The notes under the pieces: model-generated
Told to the model about the DNA's origin: nothing
What the model saw: the letters and a program-made list of their open reading frames with translations, nothing else
Database searches by the model: none
Translations under genes and position numbers: made by a program
Shown: piece by piece, positions 36,314 to 45,216 of the stretch
Position numbering within the stretch: the first letter of the stretch is position 1
How the letters are laid out: each line of letters starts with the position of its first letter
Source of the DNA: Gammaproteobacteria bacterium
GTDB lineage: Bacteria > Pseudomonadota > Gammaproteobacteria > Ga0077536
Assembly: GCA_016191285.1 (NCBI GenBank)
Contig: JACPPA010000034.1
Location: forward strand, 62,001-126,000
Reading direction: 5' to 3'
DNA length: 64,000 bases

Positions 36314-37369
36314 CTAAAATAGGGTCGGCTGCCGCTCGCTGTCATGCGCCGTGAGGTGCGAAATCCCTACCCCAACCAACCGAAATAAGGTGGTTGGCGC
36401 CAGCTCGACGCGCGCGAGTAAACCGAGTGCGAGATCTATCACTTCGTCAGCTGATGTCGGTGACACGCGTGGCGTGATGCTTCGTGTCAGCGTTTTGAAT
36501 TCAGTGGTTTTTAACTTTAGGTTGATGGTCTTACCGCACCGCGCCGATTTCAGCAGCGCGACCCACACGCGCGCGGCACTTTCCTGCACCGCTGGCGCGA
36601 GAGCAGCGAGGGACAAGTCGCGCTCAAAGGTTTGTTCGACCGAGATCTGTTGCAATGGTCGATTGGGTTCAACTTGGTGCTGATCTTCGCCGCGGGCGAG
36701 TTGAAACAGACGCTCGCCGAAGCGGCCAAATCGGGCATTGATTTCGCGTAATTCTATCTTGCGCAAATCGCGAATCGTGGCGATTCCGAGCAGGTGCAGT
36801 TGTGCTTCAGTGGCCTTGCCGACACCCGGTAAGCGGCTGACCGGCAGCGGCGCGAGAAAATCCAAGACCTGATGGGGTTGAATCACGAACAAGCCATCGG
36901 GTTTGCGCCATTCCGACGCGATCTTCGCCAGGAATTTATTTGGAGCCACGCCCGCCGACGCGGTGAGCCCGGTTTCGGCTTTGATCGCAGCGCGGATCGC
37001 TTGGGCAATCCGGGTGGCCGTCGTCAGTGCCGATTTGCCGTGGCTCACATCGAGATAGGCTTCGTCCAATGACAGGGGTTCGACCATCTCGGTGAAGCGT
37101 AAAAAAATATTCCTGACCTGTTCGGACACTGCGCGATAGCGCGCGAAATCTGGCGCAATGAATTCCGCCTGTGGACACAGGCGCTCGGCGTGCGCAGTTG
37201 CCATCGCGGAGCGGATCCCGAACTTCCGCGCCTCGTAGGATGCCGCGCAGACCACCGAGCGCGCGCCGCGCCAGGCGACGATGACCGGACGTCCGCGCAA
37301 ATCGGGCCGGTCGCGTTGTTCGACCGCGGCATAGAACGCGTCCATATCGACATGAATGATTTTCCGCAT
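36314..37369 (-). CDS. dinB: DNA polymerase IV (Y family)
   Basis: 351 residues from ATG 37369 (MRKIIHVDMDAFYAAVE); an alternative start at 37405 adds 12 residues. The catalytic palm shows HVDMDAFYAAVEQRD and PLSLDEAYLDVS (catalytic Asp/Glu), then the YEARKFGIRSAM fingers segment, helix-hairpin-helix LPGVGKATEAQLHLLGI and the little-finger domain. Error-prone translesion synthesis is the expected role. No SOS box of CTGT-N8-ACAG type was found upstream, so control may differ from Escherichia coli. A C-terminal motif (RQPTLF) resembles a beta-clamp-binding peptide. Confidence 0.94.
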   Translation of the reverse strand: MRKIIHVDMDAFYAAVEQRDRPDLRGRPVIVAWRGARSVVCAASYEARKFGIRSAMATAHAERLCPQAEFIAPDFARYRAVSEQVRNIFLRFTEMVEPLSLDEAYLDVSHGKSALTTATRIAQAIRAAIKAETGLTASAGVAPNKFLAKIASEWRKPDGLFVIQPHQVLDFLAPLPVSRLPGVGKATEAQLHLLGIATIRDLRKIELREINARFGRFGERLFQLARGEDQHQVEPNRPLQQISVEQTFERDLSLAALAPAVQESAARVWVALLKSARCGKTINLKLKTTEFKTLTRSITPRVSPTSADEVIDLALGLLARVELAPTTLFRLVGVGISHLTAHDSERQPTLF

Positions 37370-37549
37370 TAGTGCGCCTAGGCCAGTTGGCGGGGTCTCC
37401 ATCAAAACTCCAGGAGGATGTGACCGGCCGCACGTTTCGCTCCTTGCAACCTCGCTTTAGAAACGATGTTTTGCGAATATTTTGACCTATGGGGCGGCTA
37501 CTACCAAGCGACGGTCTCGGACTCAACCACAAGAAGTAGGAAATGAACT

Positions 37550-37738
37550 ATGAATCAGCAACCGCGTAACGGCTGCGAGCACGACGTGAAACCCAATTCG
37601 GCGATTAGAAGTTCCTTGCCGGCGTTTTCATTTGTGCCGCCAGCCACGGAGAAATTAATGAGTGCCGTGCACTCCGGGTTTCTCGATACCCGCTTTCTCA
37701 TGGAAGACGATCCAGCACTGGATGTGACGATGAGCTAA
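37550..37738 (+). CDS. Small open reading frame, possible gene
   Basis: A 62-codon frame preceded by AGGAAATGAACT, a fair ribosome site, lying between dinB and spoVR on the opposite strand. The peptide (for example EHDVKPNSAIRSSLPAFSF) has no recognisable domain, membrane segment or signal. Its composition differs from the shadow frames, but there is no independent support. It may be a genuine small protein or chance. Confidence 0.3.
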   Translation: MNQQPRNGCEHDVKPNSAIRSSLPAFSFVPPATEKLMSAVHSGFLDTRFLMEDDPALDVTMS

Positions 37739-37779
37739 ACCGTCGTTCGGATCGTTTGATGCGTGCGCCGATCCAGGCC

Positions 37780-39279
37780 TCAATTGGCAGGATGCGCGTG
37801 GCCAACCAATTCCGGTTTGTTATTCACATCCAGCGTTTCAAGTCTTACCGGGAAACCCCATAGCCGCGCGATGTGCTTCAGCACATCGCCGGTCGATTCG
37901 CCCAAAGGCCGGCGTTCGAATGGAATATGGCGCAAGGTCAGCGACCGATCTCCCCGCCGGTCCACTGCGTTCACCTGGATATTGGGTTCACGACTCCCTA
38001 AATTGTATTGCTCCGCCAAGGCCCGTCTTATGCGGCGATACCCGTTATCGTCATGAATCGCGGACACCGCGTAGGCGTCCTCTCGATCATCATCAATGAG
38101 CGAAAACAGGCGCAGGTCGCGGATCAATTTCGGCGACAAATATTGGGCCACAAAAGATTCGTCCTTGAAATTGCGCATGGCGAAGTCGAGCGCTCCGAGC
38201 CACGGAGTCCCCGCCAGATCCGGAAACCATTGTCGGTCCTCTGGCGTCGGCGTTTCGCAGATCCGTCGGATGTCCGTCATCATCGAGAAGCCCAATGCAT
38301 ACGGATTAACCCCGCGGTAGTAGGGATGATCGAACCCAGGTTGCGCGATGACATTGGTATGTGAGGTCAGGAACTCGAGCATGAACGAGTCGTCGACCAG
38401 ACCTTCGTCATACATCCGGTTCAGTAGGGTGTAATGCCAAAACGTTGCCCAGCCTTCATTCATGACCTGAGTTTGTCGCTGCGGATAAAAATACTGCGCA
38501 AGCTTACGCACGATGCGCACGATTTCACGCTGCCACGGTTCAAGTAACGGCGCGTGTTTTTCGATGAAATACAACAAATTTTCCTGTGGTTCGGCCGGAA
38601 AGCGTTCGTCCGACGCACCATCTTGCACCGCATCTCGAGTGGGCAGCGTGCGCCAGATGTCATTGACCGCAGCCTGACGATACTCGTCACGTTCGCGACG
38701 GCGCGCGGTTTCGCGCTCCACCGACAATTGGGGTGGGCGTTTATAACGATCGACCCCGTAATTGCGCAATGCATGGCACGAGTCGAGCAGCTCTTCGATC
38801 GCCGTTTCTCCGTAGCGCTGTTCGCATTCGCCAATAAACCCTCGCGCAAACACCAGATAGTCGACGATCGAATCCGCGGTGGTCCAAGCCCGGAATAAGT
38901 AATTAGATTTGAAGAACGAGTTGTGACCGTAACACGCATGGGCGAGCACAAGGGCTTGCATGGTCATGGTGTTCTCTTCCATCAGATACGCGATGCACGG
39001 GTTGGAATTGATCACGAGTTCGTAGGCAAGGCCCATTTGGCCACGGCGATAGCGATTCTCGACCGCCAGATATTCCTTGCCGTAAGACCAGTGTTGATAA
39101 CCTATGGGCATGCCGACCGAGGCATAGGCGTCCATCATTTGCTCGGCGGTGACCACCTCAATTTGATTGGGATAGGTGTCGAGTTTGAAATCGGCCGCGA
39201 TCCGCGCCAACTCACGATCATATTTATCAATGAGCTCGAACGACCATTCCGAACCGGTGGACAGTAATTGACGGGTCAT
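37780..39279 (-). CDS. SpoVR family protein
   Basis: 499 residues from ATG 39279. It shows the SpoVR N-terminal signature (GSEWSFELIDKYDRELARIA) and conserved HACYGHNSFFKSNYLF, followed by MNEGWATFWHYTLLNRMYDEG and the conserved PGFDHPYYRGVNPYALGF. The metal-binding histidines in these stretches are intact. SpoVR-type proteins (YcgB in Escherichia coli) go with PrkA and YeaH and are induced in stationary phase or nitrogen limitation; the molecular role is unclear. The start overlaps the yeaH stop (ATGA). The longer frame is in the yeaH gene. Confidence 0.94.
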   Translation of the reverse strand: MTRQLLSTGSEWSFELIDKYDRELARIAADFKLDTYPNQIEVVTAEQMMDAYASVGMPIGYQHWSYGKEYLAVENRYRRGQMGLAYELVINSNPCIAYLMEENTMTMQALVLAHACYGHNSFFKSNYLFRAWTTADSIVDYLVFARGFIGECEQRYGETAIEELLDSCHALRNYGVDRYKRPPQLSVERETARRRERDEYRQAAVNDIWRTLPTRDAVQDGASDERFPAEPQENLLYFIEKHAPLLEPWQREIVRIVRKLAQYFYPQRQTQVMNEGWATFWHYTLLNRMYDEGLVDDSFMLEFLTSHTNVIAQPGFDHPYYRGVNPYALGFSMMTDIRRICETPTPEDRQWFPDLAGTPWLGALDFAMRNFKDESFVAQYLSPKLIRDLRLFSLIDDDREDAYAVSAIHDDNGYRRIRRALAEQYNLGSREPNIQVNAVDRRGDRSLTLRHIPFERRPLGESTGDVLKHIARLWGFPVRLETLDVNNKPELVGHAHPAN

Positions 39280-40535
39280 GCGGGTTTCTTCGCGAAGAGC
39301 TGACGAAAGACCGGATAGATATCGGCGACCGTATTGATCTTGCGGATGGCGAGGCGCGGATGCGCCGCGCTGGTCGCCGCATATTGTTGCCACAGCCCTT
39401 GCTCTTCTTCCGCGCCAACTTGGACGTAAGCGAAGTATTGGACGTGCGGCAGAATCTCCTGTTCAAGCAGTTCGCGGCAACGGCTAGAGTCCGAATGCCA
39501 GTTGTCGCCATCCGATGCCTGTGCCCCATAAATGTTCCAGGCCGCACTGGTATAGCGCGCGGCGATGATTTCTTGCATCAACATTAGGGCGGAGGAGACC
39601 ACGGTACCGCCGGTGTCACGCGCCGAGAAGAATTCCTCCTCATTGACTTCAGCGGCTTGAGTGTGATGCCGGATGAATACCACATCAATTCGTTCGTAGA
39701 CGCGAGTAAGAAATAAATAGAGCAACGCAAAAAATCGTTTGGCGATTTCTTTCCGGCCTTGGTCCATTGAACCCGATACATCCATTAAGCAGAACATCAC
39801 CGCCTGGGTGGTCGGTTGTGGTTGTTTAATGCGATGGTTGTAGCGCAGATCGATCGTGTCGATAAACGGAACGGCGCGAATGCGACGCTTAAGCCGGGCA
39901 ATTTCTTCGTCCAGCGCTTCAAGCTCAGGCGCTCTGCCGCGACCGACCACCAACGCGTCGCGCTGGGTTTCGACACCTTTCAGACGCGTTCGATAAGGAG
40001 CTTGCAAGACTTGGCGGCGCGCGGCCGCGCTCTTTAATGAGCGAATGACATTGATATTGGTCGGCACCCCGCTGGTGGTAAAGCCCGCACGAACCGATTT
40101 GTACCGCGGCAAGCGGGTCAACTCCGTTTTGACCAGATCGGGTAAGGCCAAGTCCTCGAAGAAAAAATTCAAGAACTCTTCGCGCGACAGGACGAAGCTA
40201 AAATCATCTTCACCCTCACCGCTGTCGCTTGCTTGGTTACCTCGACCTTGCGCGCCACCCGCCGGCCGCGGCAAGCGGTCGCCGGCGCTATATTCTTTAT
40301 TACCCGGATGCACCGACTCGCGATATCCACCACCGCCGTGATGAAACACTGGCTCGCGAATATCGCGCCGCGGCAGGTCAACGCGTTCGCCGCGTTCGAG
40401 ATCTTTGATCGAGCGTTTACTGATGGCGTCGGCCACCGCCCGTTTGAGTTGATCCTGATAGCGCCGCACAAAACGCGCGCGATTCACCGCGCTCTTGTTA
40501 CGTCCGTTCAGCCGCCGATCGACAATGCTATCCAT
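39276..40535 (-). CDS. yeaH: YeaH/YhbH family protein (DUF444)
   Basis: A 419-residue protein with the DUF444 N-terminal half (LDRRLNGRNKSAVNRARF-like start, VDLPRRDIREPVFHHG) and a von Willebrand A-like C-terminal half with VMFCLMDVSGSMDQGRKEIAKRFF (MIDAS DxSxS), RHHTQAAEV and GTVVSSALMLM. It lies four bases after prkA and overlaps spoVR. The three-gene order matches the proteobacterial prkA-yeaH-spoVR operon; YeaH is thought to work with the kinase. Confident on family, not on biochemical role. Confidence 0.95.
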   Translation of the reverse strand: MDSIVDRRLNGRNKSAVNRARFVRRYQDQLKRAVADAISKRSIKDLERGERVDLPRRDIREPVFHHGGGGYRESVHPGNKEYSAGDRLPRPAGGAQGRGNQASDSGEGEDDFSFVLSREEFLNFFFEDLALPDLVKTELTRLPRYKSVRAGFTTSGVPTNINVIRSLKSAAARRQVLQAPYRTRLKGVETQRDALVVGRGRAPELEALDEEIARLKRRIRAVPFIDTIDLRYNHRIKQPQPTTQAVMFCLMDVSGSMDQGRKEIAKRFFALLYLFLTRVYERIDVVFIRHHTQAAEVNEEEFFSARDTGGTVVSSALMLMQEIIAARYTSAAWNIYGAQASDGDNWHSDSSRCRELLEQEILPHVQYFAYVQVGAEEEQGLWQQYAATSAAHPRLAIRKINTVADIYPVFRQLFAKKPA

Positions 40536-40539
40536 CGCC

Positions 40540-42462
40540 CTAGGCCGACTTGCGCACTCTTAAATACCATTCACACAGCAGTCTTACTTGCTTCTCGGTA
40601 TAGCCTTTGGCGACCATGCGGCCGACGAAGTCCTGATGTTTGCGTTGCTCGTCAGCCGACGCTTTAGTATTAAATGAAATCACGGGAAGCAGGTCTTCGG
40701 TATTCGAGAACATCTTTTTCTCGATCACTTCGCGCAGTTTCTCATAGCTGGTCCACAACGGATTCTTGCCGCTATTCCCAGCTCGCGCGCGCAATACAAA
40801 GTTGACAATTTCATTGCGGAAATCTTTAGGGTTGCTGATTCCGGCTGGCTTCTCGATTTTTTCGAGTTCGCCGTTCAGCGCCGCGCGATCAAAAATCTCG
40901 CCGGTGTCAGGATCGCGATAATCCTCATCCTGGATCCAATAATCGGCGTAGGTCACATAGCGATCAAAAATGTTTTGTCCATACTCTGAATACGACTCCA
41001 GATAGGCGGTCTGGATTTCCTTGCCGACGAGTTCGGCGTAGCGCGTCGCCAGGTAACCTTTTAGATGCGCCACATATTTATCTTCTTGCTCTTTCGGAAA
41101 CTGCTCGCGCTCGATGGCTTGTTCGAGGACGTACATTAAATGCACGGGATTCGCCGCGATTTCGCCATGATCGAAGTTAAACGTCTTCGACAGTATCTTG
41201 AACGCAAAGCGAGTCGAGAGCCCGGTCATGCCTTCGTCGACGCCGGCGTAATCACGGTACTCCTGATAACTCTTCGCCTTAGGATCGACGTCTTTCAGAT
41301 TTTCGCCATCGTAGACGCGGAGCTTCGAATAGATGTTTGAATTCTCGGGCTCTTTCATTCGAGATAACACCGCGAATTGCGCCATCATTTCGAGGGTGCC
41401 TGGTGCACAGCGGGCCTCGGCCAGGGAACTGTTTCGAAGCAGCTTTTGATAAATCCGAATTTCTTCGGAGACTCGCATGCAGTACGGCACCTTGACGATA
41501 TAGATGCGATCGAGAAAGGCTTCGTTGTTGCGGTTGTTTTTAAACGCAAGCCATTCGGATTCATTTGAATGGGCCAAGATGATGCCGTCGAACGGGATCG
41601 CGGACAGGCCCTCGGTGCCCTTGTAATTGCCTTCTTGGGTCGCGGTCAGTAACGGATGCAGTACTTTGATGGGGGCTTTGAACATCTCGACGAATTCGAG
41701 CAAGCCCTGATTGGCGATGCACAGGCCACCCGAATACGCATACGCGTCGGGATCGTTCTGCGCGAAATGTTCGAGCATCCGAATATCAACCTTGCCGACC
41801 AAGGCGGAGATATCCTGGTTGTTCTCGTCGCCGGGTTCGGTCTTGGCCACGGCGATCTGTCGTAAAACTGACGGATGGCGTTTGACGACACGGAATCGTG
41901 TCACGTCGCCGTTATATTCGTGGAGCCGTTTGACGGCCCAGGGCGACATCAGTCCGGTTAGATAACGGCGCGGGATCCCGTAGTCTTCTTCCAAAATCGC
42001 ACTGTCTTCGGTCGGTGAAAATAGGCCCAGCGGCGACTCGTTGACGGGCGAATCCTTCAGTGCGTAGAAGGGCTGCAGTTCCATCAATGATTTAAGCTTC
42101 TCGGCTAGCGAGGATTTGCCGCCGCCAACGGGACCGAGCAAATAGAGTATTTGTTTGCGCTCTTCGAGACCCTGCGCAGCATGCCGGAAGTAGGCGACGA
42201 TCTGTTCAATCGTCTCCTCCATGCCATAGAACTCGCGGAACGCGGGATAGACGCGGATGACCTTATTGGAAAAGAGGCGAGAGAGGTGCGGATCTTTCCG
42301 CGTATCAATGACTTCGGGTTCGCCAATCGCGAGCAGCATGCGTTCGGTGGCGGTGGCATAGGTCGTTGGCGCGCGCCGACACAACGCCAGGTATTCGCTT
42401 AGCGATAGTTCAGTCTCTTGCGCGTGTTCATATCGCGCGACGTACTTGTCGAAAATCGTCAT
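40540..42462 (-). CDS. prkA: PrkA-type serine protein kinase (YeaG)
   Basis: 640 residues, an AAA-type ATPase domain N-terminally (Walker A GPVGGGKSSLAEKL) with a PrkA C-terminal kinase region. The family-specific start MTIFDKYVARYEHAQETEL-like and the conserved GLFSPTEDSAILEEDYGIPRRYL stretch are seen. In Escherichia coli yeaG is induced by nitrogen starvation through sigma-54 and RpoS. A sigma-54 promoter is present about 120 bases upstream (42581-42596), consistent with that control. It heads the prkA-yeaH-spoVR operon. Confidence 0.95.
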   Translation of the reverse strand: MTIFDKYVARYEHAQETELSLSEYLALCRRAPTTYATATERMLLAIGEPEVIDTRKDPHLSRLFSNKVIRVYPAFREFYGMEETIEQIVAYFRHAAQGLEERKQILYLLGPVGGGKSSLAEKLKSLMELQPFYALKDSPVNESPLGLFSPTEDSAILEEDYGIPRRYLTGLMSPWAVKRLHEYNGDVTRFRVVKRHPSVLRQIAVAKTEPGDENNQDISALVGKVDIRMLEHFAQNDPDAYAYSGGLCIANQGLLEFVEMFKAPIKVLHPLLTATQEGNYKGTEGLSAIPFDGIILAHSNESEWLAFKNNRNNEAFLDRIYIVKVPYCMRVSEEIRIYQKLLRNSSLAEARCAPGTLEMMAQFAVLSRMKEPENSNIYSKLRVYDGENLKDVDPKAKSYQEYRDYAGVDEGMTGLSTRFAFKILSKTFNFDHGEIAANPVHLMYVLEQAIEREQFPKEQEDKYVAHLKGYLATRYAELVGKEIQTAYLESYSEYGQNIFDRYVTYADYWIQDEDYRDPDTGEIFDRAALNGELEKIEKPAGISNPKDFRNEIVNFVLRARAGNSGKNPLWTSYEKLREVIEKKMFSNTEDLLPVISFNTKASADEQRKHQDFVGRMVAKGYTEKQVRLLCEWYLRVRKSA

Positions 42463-42851
42463 GACGCAGCCTCTCTTCCGTTGATTAACACGGAGGGCGC
42501 GCGACGCGACTGCCTAGTGCCCGATTCTTCTGGGTCTTCTTCGGCGCGACGCCGCGATGACCTCCCTAACGCTTAGACGGTGCAAGTGGTGTGCCAGTTG
42601 CACGGATCAGTCCAAGAATCGCAAAAATATTGGAACTCTGGTACAGAATGCACCAGCGTGCCTGAACCACGGCAGAACAAAAATGCTGGTCTTTCGGCTG
42701 CGGTGGCCATGCTAGTGGCGGAGACCGAACAACACTTGCGTCCATCCGCGAACGGCGCAGGCCAAAACGGTAGGAATAAAAGGTCATTACTGATGCAGTC
42801 TAGTCGGCCGGTACGCACTCGTATATCCGAGATTAATTCGGGGCGTCCGGT
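42463..42851. other. Divergent intergenic region between prkA and the symporter
   Basis: 389 bases with no supported gene; short frames on both strands are not credible. It contains the sigma-54 promoter at 42581-42596, plus TCCAA ... TTGGA (42611-42634) and CTGGT ... ACCAG (42638-42656) inverted repeats upstream of it, which could be activator sites. The ribosome site for the rightward symporter is not obvious. Confidence 0.6.
42581..42596 (-). promoter_or_regulatory. Sigma-54 promoter for prkA-yeaH-spoVR
   Basis: Read on the minus strand it is TGGCACA-CCAC-TTGCA, matching the -24/-12 consensus TGGCACG-N4-TTGCW at all key positions and spacing. The expected start is near 42570, about 108 bases upstream of the prkA ATG. 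Confidence 0.85.
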
Positions 42852-44180
42852 GTGCTCGCCACCTTGAGTGACCGGGACGCCGCGCCGTGGCCATTGCACC
42901 GTCGCATCCTGTGCGGTCTCGGTATTGGCGCGGTTGCCGGTTTGGTGGTCAATCTTGCCGCTTCGGGTGCCGCGTGGGTGCCGTTTGTCATCGATCAGTT
43001 TACGCAGCCGATCGGTCAACTGTTTCTGAATCTACTGTTAATGATCGTCGTGCCCCTGGTGTTCTCGTCGCTGGTGTTGGGGGTGGCGGGAATCGGTGAC
43101 GTGCGGCGGTTAGGCCGGGTCGGGTTGCGATCGTTTGTGTATTGCCTGGTCATTTCGGCCATCTCGGTATTGATTGGTCTTGGTTTGGCGAATCTGATCG
43201 AACCCGGCCACCGGCTGGCTCCGAACACCGCCGAAGCATTAAAGATGCGTTACCACACGGATGCGGCACATCGCGTCGATGACGCAGCCGCAGCTCGCAT
43301 TAACGCGAGCCCATTGCAGCAGGTGGTGGCTTCGGTGGTGCCTCGGAATCCCGTCGCCGCAGTCGCGAGCGACCCACCGAACATGCTGCATTTGATGTTT
43401 TTCGCGCTGATGGTCGGGGTCGCGATGACGCTCCTGCCGCCGTTGCAAGTGGCGGGATTCACCGAAGCACTGCGCGGGCTTTACGCGGTGTCGATCAAGC
43501 TCATCGATCTCATCATGGAATTCGCGCCGTACGCGGTCACCTGTTTGATTTTCAACAACGTCGCGTTGTTTGGGTTCGATCTGCTTCGCGCCCTCGGCTG
43601 GTTCCTGGTCACCGTCCTTGCTGGGCTTGGGCTACACATGTTCGGCGTCTATTCGATCGCCGTGTATTGGTTATCCAAGATGGCGCCGCGCGAGTTTTTT
43701 CGACGCATCAAAACCGTCATGCTGACGGCCTTTTCCACCTCCTCGTCCAACGCCACGTTGCCGACCGCGCTCAAGGTGGCGGAAGAAAATCTGCACGTAC
43801 CCAAAGAGATTGCGAGCTTTGTCTTAACGATCGGCGCCACCGCCAATCAAAACGGTACGGCCTTATATGAAGGGGTCACGGTATTGTTCTTGGCGCAGCT
43901 GGCCAGGGTCGACCTGACACTGGCGCAGCAATTGATGGTGGTGTATTTGGCCATTCTGGGCGGGATTGGTACTGCTGGTGTGCCGTCAGGCTCCATTCCA
44001 TTCATCATCGGCATTCTGGCGACGATCGGCGTCGACCCGGGCTTGATTGCGATTGTGCTTGGGGTGGATAGAATCCTCGATATGTGTCGAACCACCTTGA
44101 ACGTTGCCGGCGACCTTACCGCCGCCACCTACATCGCGCGCGTCAAAGCCGAGCGTGTACTGGAGCAAGTGCGTGTCTAG
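42852..44180 (+). CDS. DAACS family dicarboxylate/amino acid:cation symporter
   Basis: A 442-residue member of the SLC1/GltP/DctA family. Motifs are the first segment GIGAVAGLVVN, LLLMIVVPLVFSSLVLGVAG, the serine-rich FSTSSSNATLPTAL hairpin 1 loop, the TIGATANQNGTALYEGV substrate region, and GIGTAGVPSGSIPFIIGIL. All are present, so it is probably active. GTG 42852 is the start. The TAG stop overlaps the next gene's GTG start by eight bases, suggesting translational coupling to the MetE-like protein. Confidence 0.92.
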   Translation: MLATLSDRDAAPWPLHRRILCGLGIGAVAGLVVNLAASGAAWVPFVIDQFTQPIGQLFLNLLLMIVVPLVFSSLVLGVAGIGDVRRLGRVGLRSFVYCLVISAISVLIGLGLANLIEPGHRLAPNTAEALKMRYHTDAAHRVDDAAAARINASPLQQVVASVVPRNPVAAVASDPPNMLHLMFFALMVGVAMTLLPPLQVAGFTEALRGLYAVSIKLIDLIMEFAPYAVTCLIFNNVALFGFDLLRALGWFLVTVLAGLGLHMFGVYSIAVYWLSKMAPREFFRRIKTVMLTAFSTSSSNATLPTALKVAEENLHVPKEIASFVLTIGATANQNGTALYEGVTVLFLAQLARVDLTLAQQLMVVYLAILGGIGTAGVPSGSIPFIIGILATIGVDPGLIAIVLGVDRILDMCRTTLNVAGDLTAATYIARVKAERVLEQVRV

Positions 44181-45183
44181 AGCAACCATCACGGGCAGTT
44201 TGCCGAAACCCGCGTGGCTCGCGGAGCCCAACACCCTGTGGCCGCGCTGGCGCCTCGACGGCGCTGAACTCGCCGCCGCTAAACGTGACGCGACCCTGCT
44301 GTGGCTGAAGTTGCAAGAGGACGCCGGTCTCGACATCGTGACCGATGGCGAACAGTCGCGCCAACATTTCGTGCATGGTTTTCTGGAGGCCGTCAACGGT
44401 ATCGACTTCGCACACAAGGTGCCGATGGGGATCCGCGACAATCGCTACGAAGCCATGGTGCCGCAGGTCGTGGATGTACTGACGCTCCGCGGACGCGTAC
44501 ATGAAAGCGAAGCGCGGCTGTGCCGGGCGCATACCACCCGGGCGCTTAAATTCACGTTGCCCGGTCCCATGACGGTGGTCGACACCATCGCTGATCGATT
44601 CTATGGTGATAAAGTCAAACTGGCGTTTGCGGTGGCGGATTTGTTGAATCAAGAAGCGCGCGCGCTGGTCGCGGACGGCGTCGATGTCATTCAATTCGAC
44701 GAGCCAGCCTTTAATGTTTATATGCGCGACGCAGCCGGCTGGGGGATCGATGCCTTGCATCGTGCGATCGATGGTTTGCAGTGCACGACCTGCGTCCACA
44801 TTTGTTACGGCTATGGCATCAAGGCCAATATCGATTGGAAAGCGGGGCTCGGCGCCGAATGGCGACAATATGCCGAGGTGTTTCCAGCGCTCGCACGGAG
44901 TCGAATCGATCAGGTCTCGCTCGAATGCGTGAACTCACATGTCCCACCCCGGCTGCTGGAACTGTTGGAAGGCAAAGACGTCTTGGTTGGCGTGATCGAC
45001 GTCGCGAACGATGCGATCGAGAGCCCCGAAGCGGTGGCTGCCACGCTCGAACTCGCCCGCCGGCATGTGCCACGGACTAAACTTATTGCGTGCACCAATT
45101 GCGGTATGGCGCCGATGGCCTGGGAAATTGCACTACGCAAACTGAAAGCCTTGGCCGCCGGCGCCCGACTGGCGGGGATATGA
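44173..45183 (+). CDS. Single-domain cobalamin-independent methionine synthase-like protein (core MetE)
   Basis: 336 residues starting at GTG 44173 (MSRATITGSLPKP). It corresponds to the C-terminal catalytic barrel of MetE, without the N-terminal half. The zinc ligands are in VHICYGYG (His and Cys) and CTNCGMAP (second Cys), with the IQFDEPAF stretch supporting the barrel. Core-type proteins transfer methyl groups to homocysteine from various donors, often not methyl-THF-polyglutamate. The frame further upstream lies inside the transporter gene. Whether it makes methionine or acts on another thiol is open. Confidence 0.88.
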   Translation: MSRATITGSLPKPAWLAEPNTLWPRWRLDGAELAAAKRDATLLWLKLQEDAGLDIVTDGEQSRQHFVHGFLEAVNGIDFAHKVPMGIRDNRYEAMVPQVVDVLTLRGRVHESEARLCRAHTTRALKFTLPGPMTVVDTIADRFYGDKVKLAFAVADLLNQEARALVADGVDVIQFDEPAFNVYMRDAAGWGIDALHRAIDGLQCTTCVHICYGYGIKANIDWKAGLGAEWRQYAEVFPALARSRIDQVSLECVNSHVPPRLLELLEGKDVLVGVIDVANDAIESPEAVAATLELARRHVPRTKLIACTNCGMAPMAWEIALRKLKALAAGARLAGI

Positions 45184-45216
45184 GTGGATTGAGCAATTCG
45201 ATGCGGAGTTTAACGT

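Noticed and set aside
37370-37549. LexA/SOS box upstream of dinB
   Set aside because: No CTGT-N8-ACAG sequence could be found between dinB and its upstream neighbour.
42580-42867. Plus-strand 95-codon frame upstream of the symporter
   Set aside because: It lies over the sigma-54 promoter and activator region of prkA and overlaps the symporter start; composition is not protein-like.
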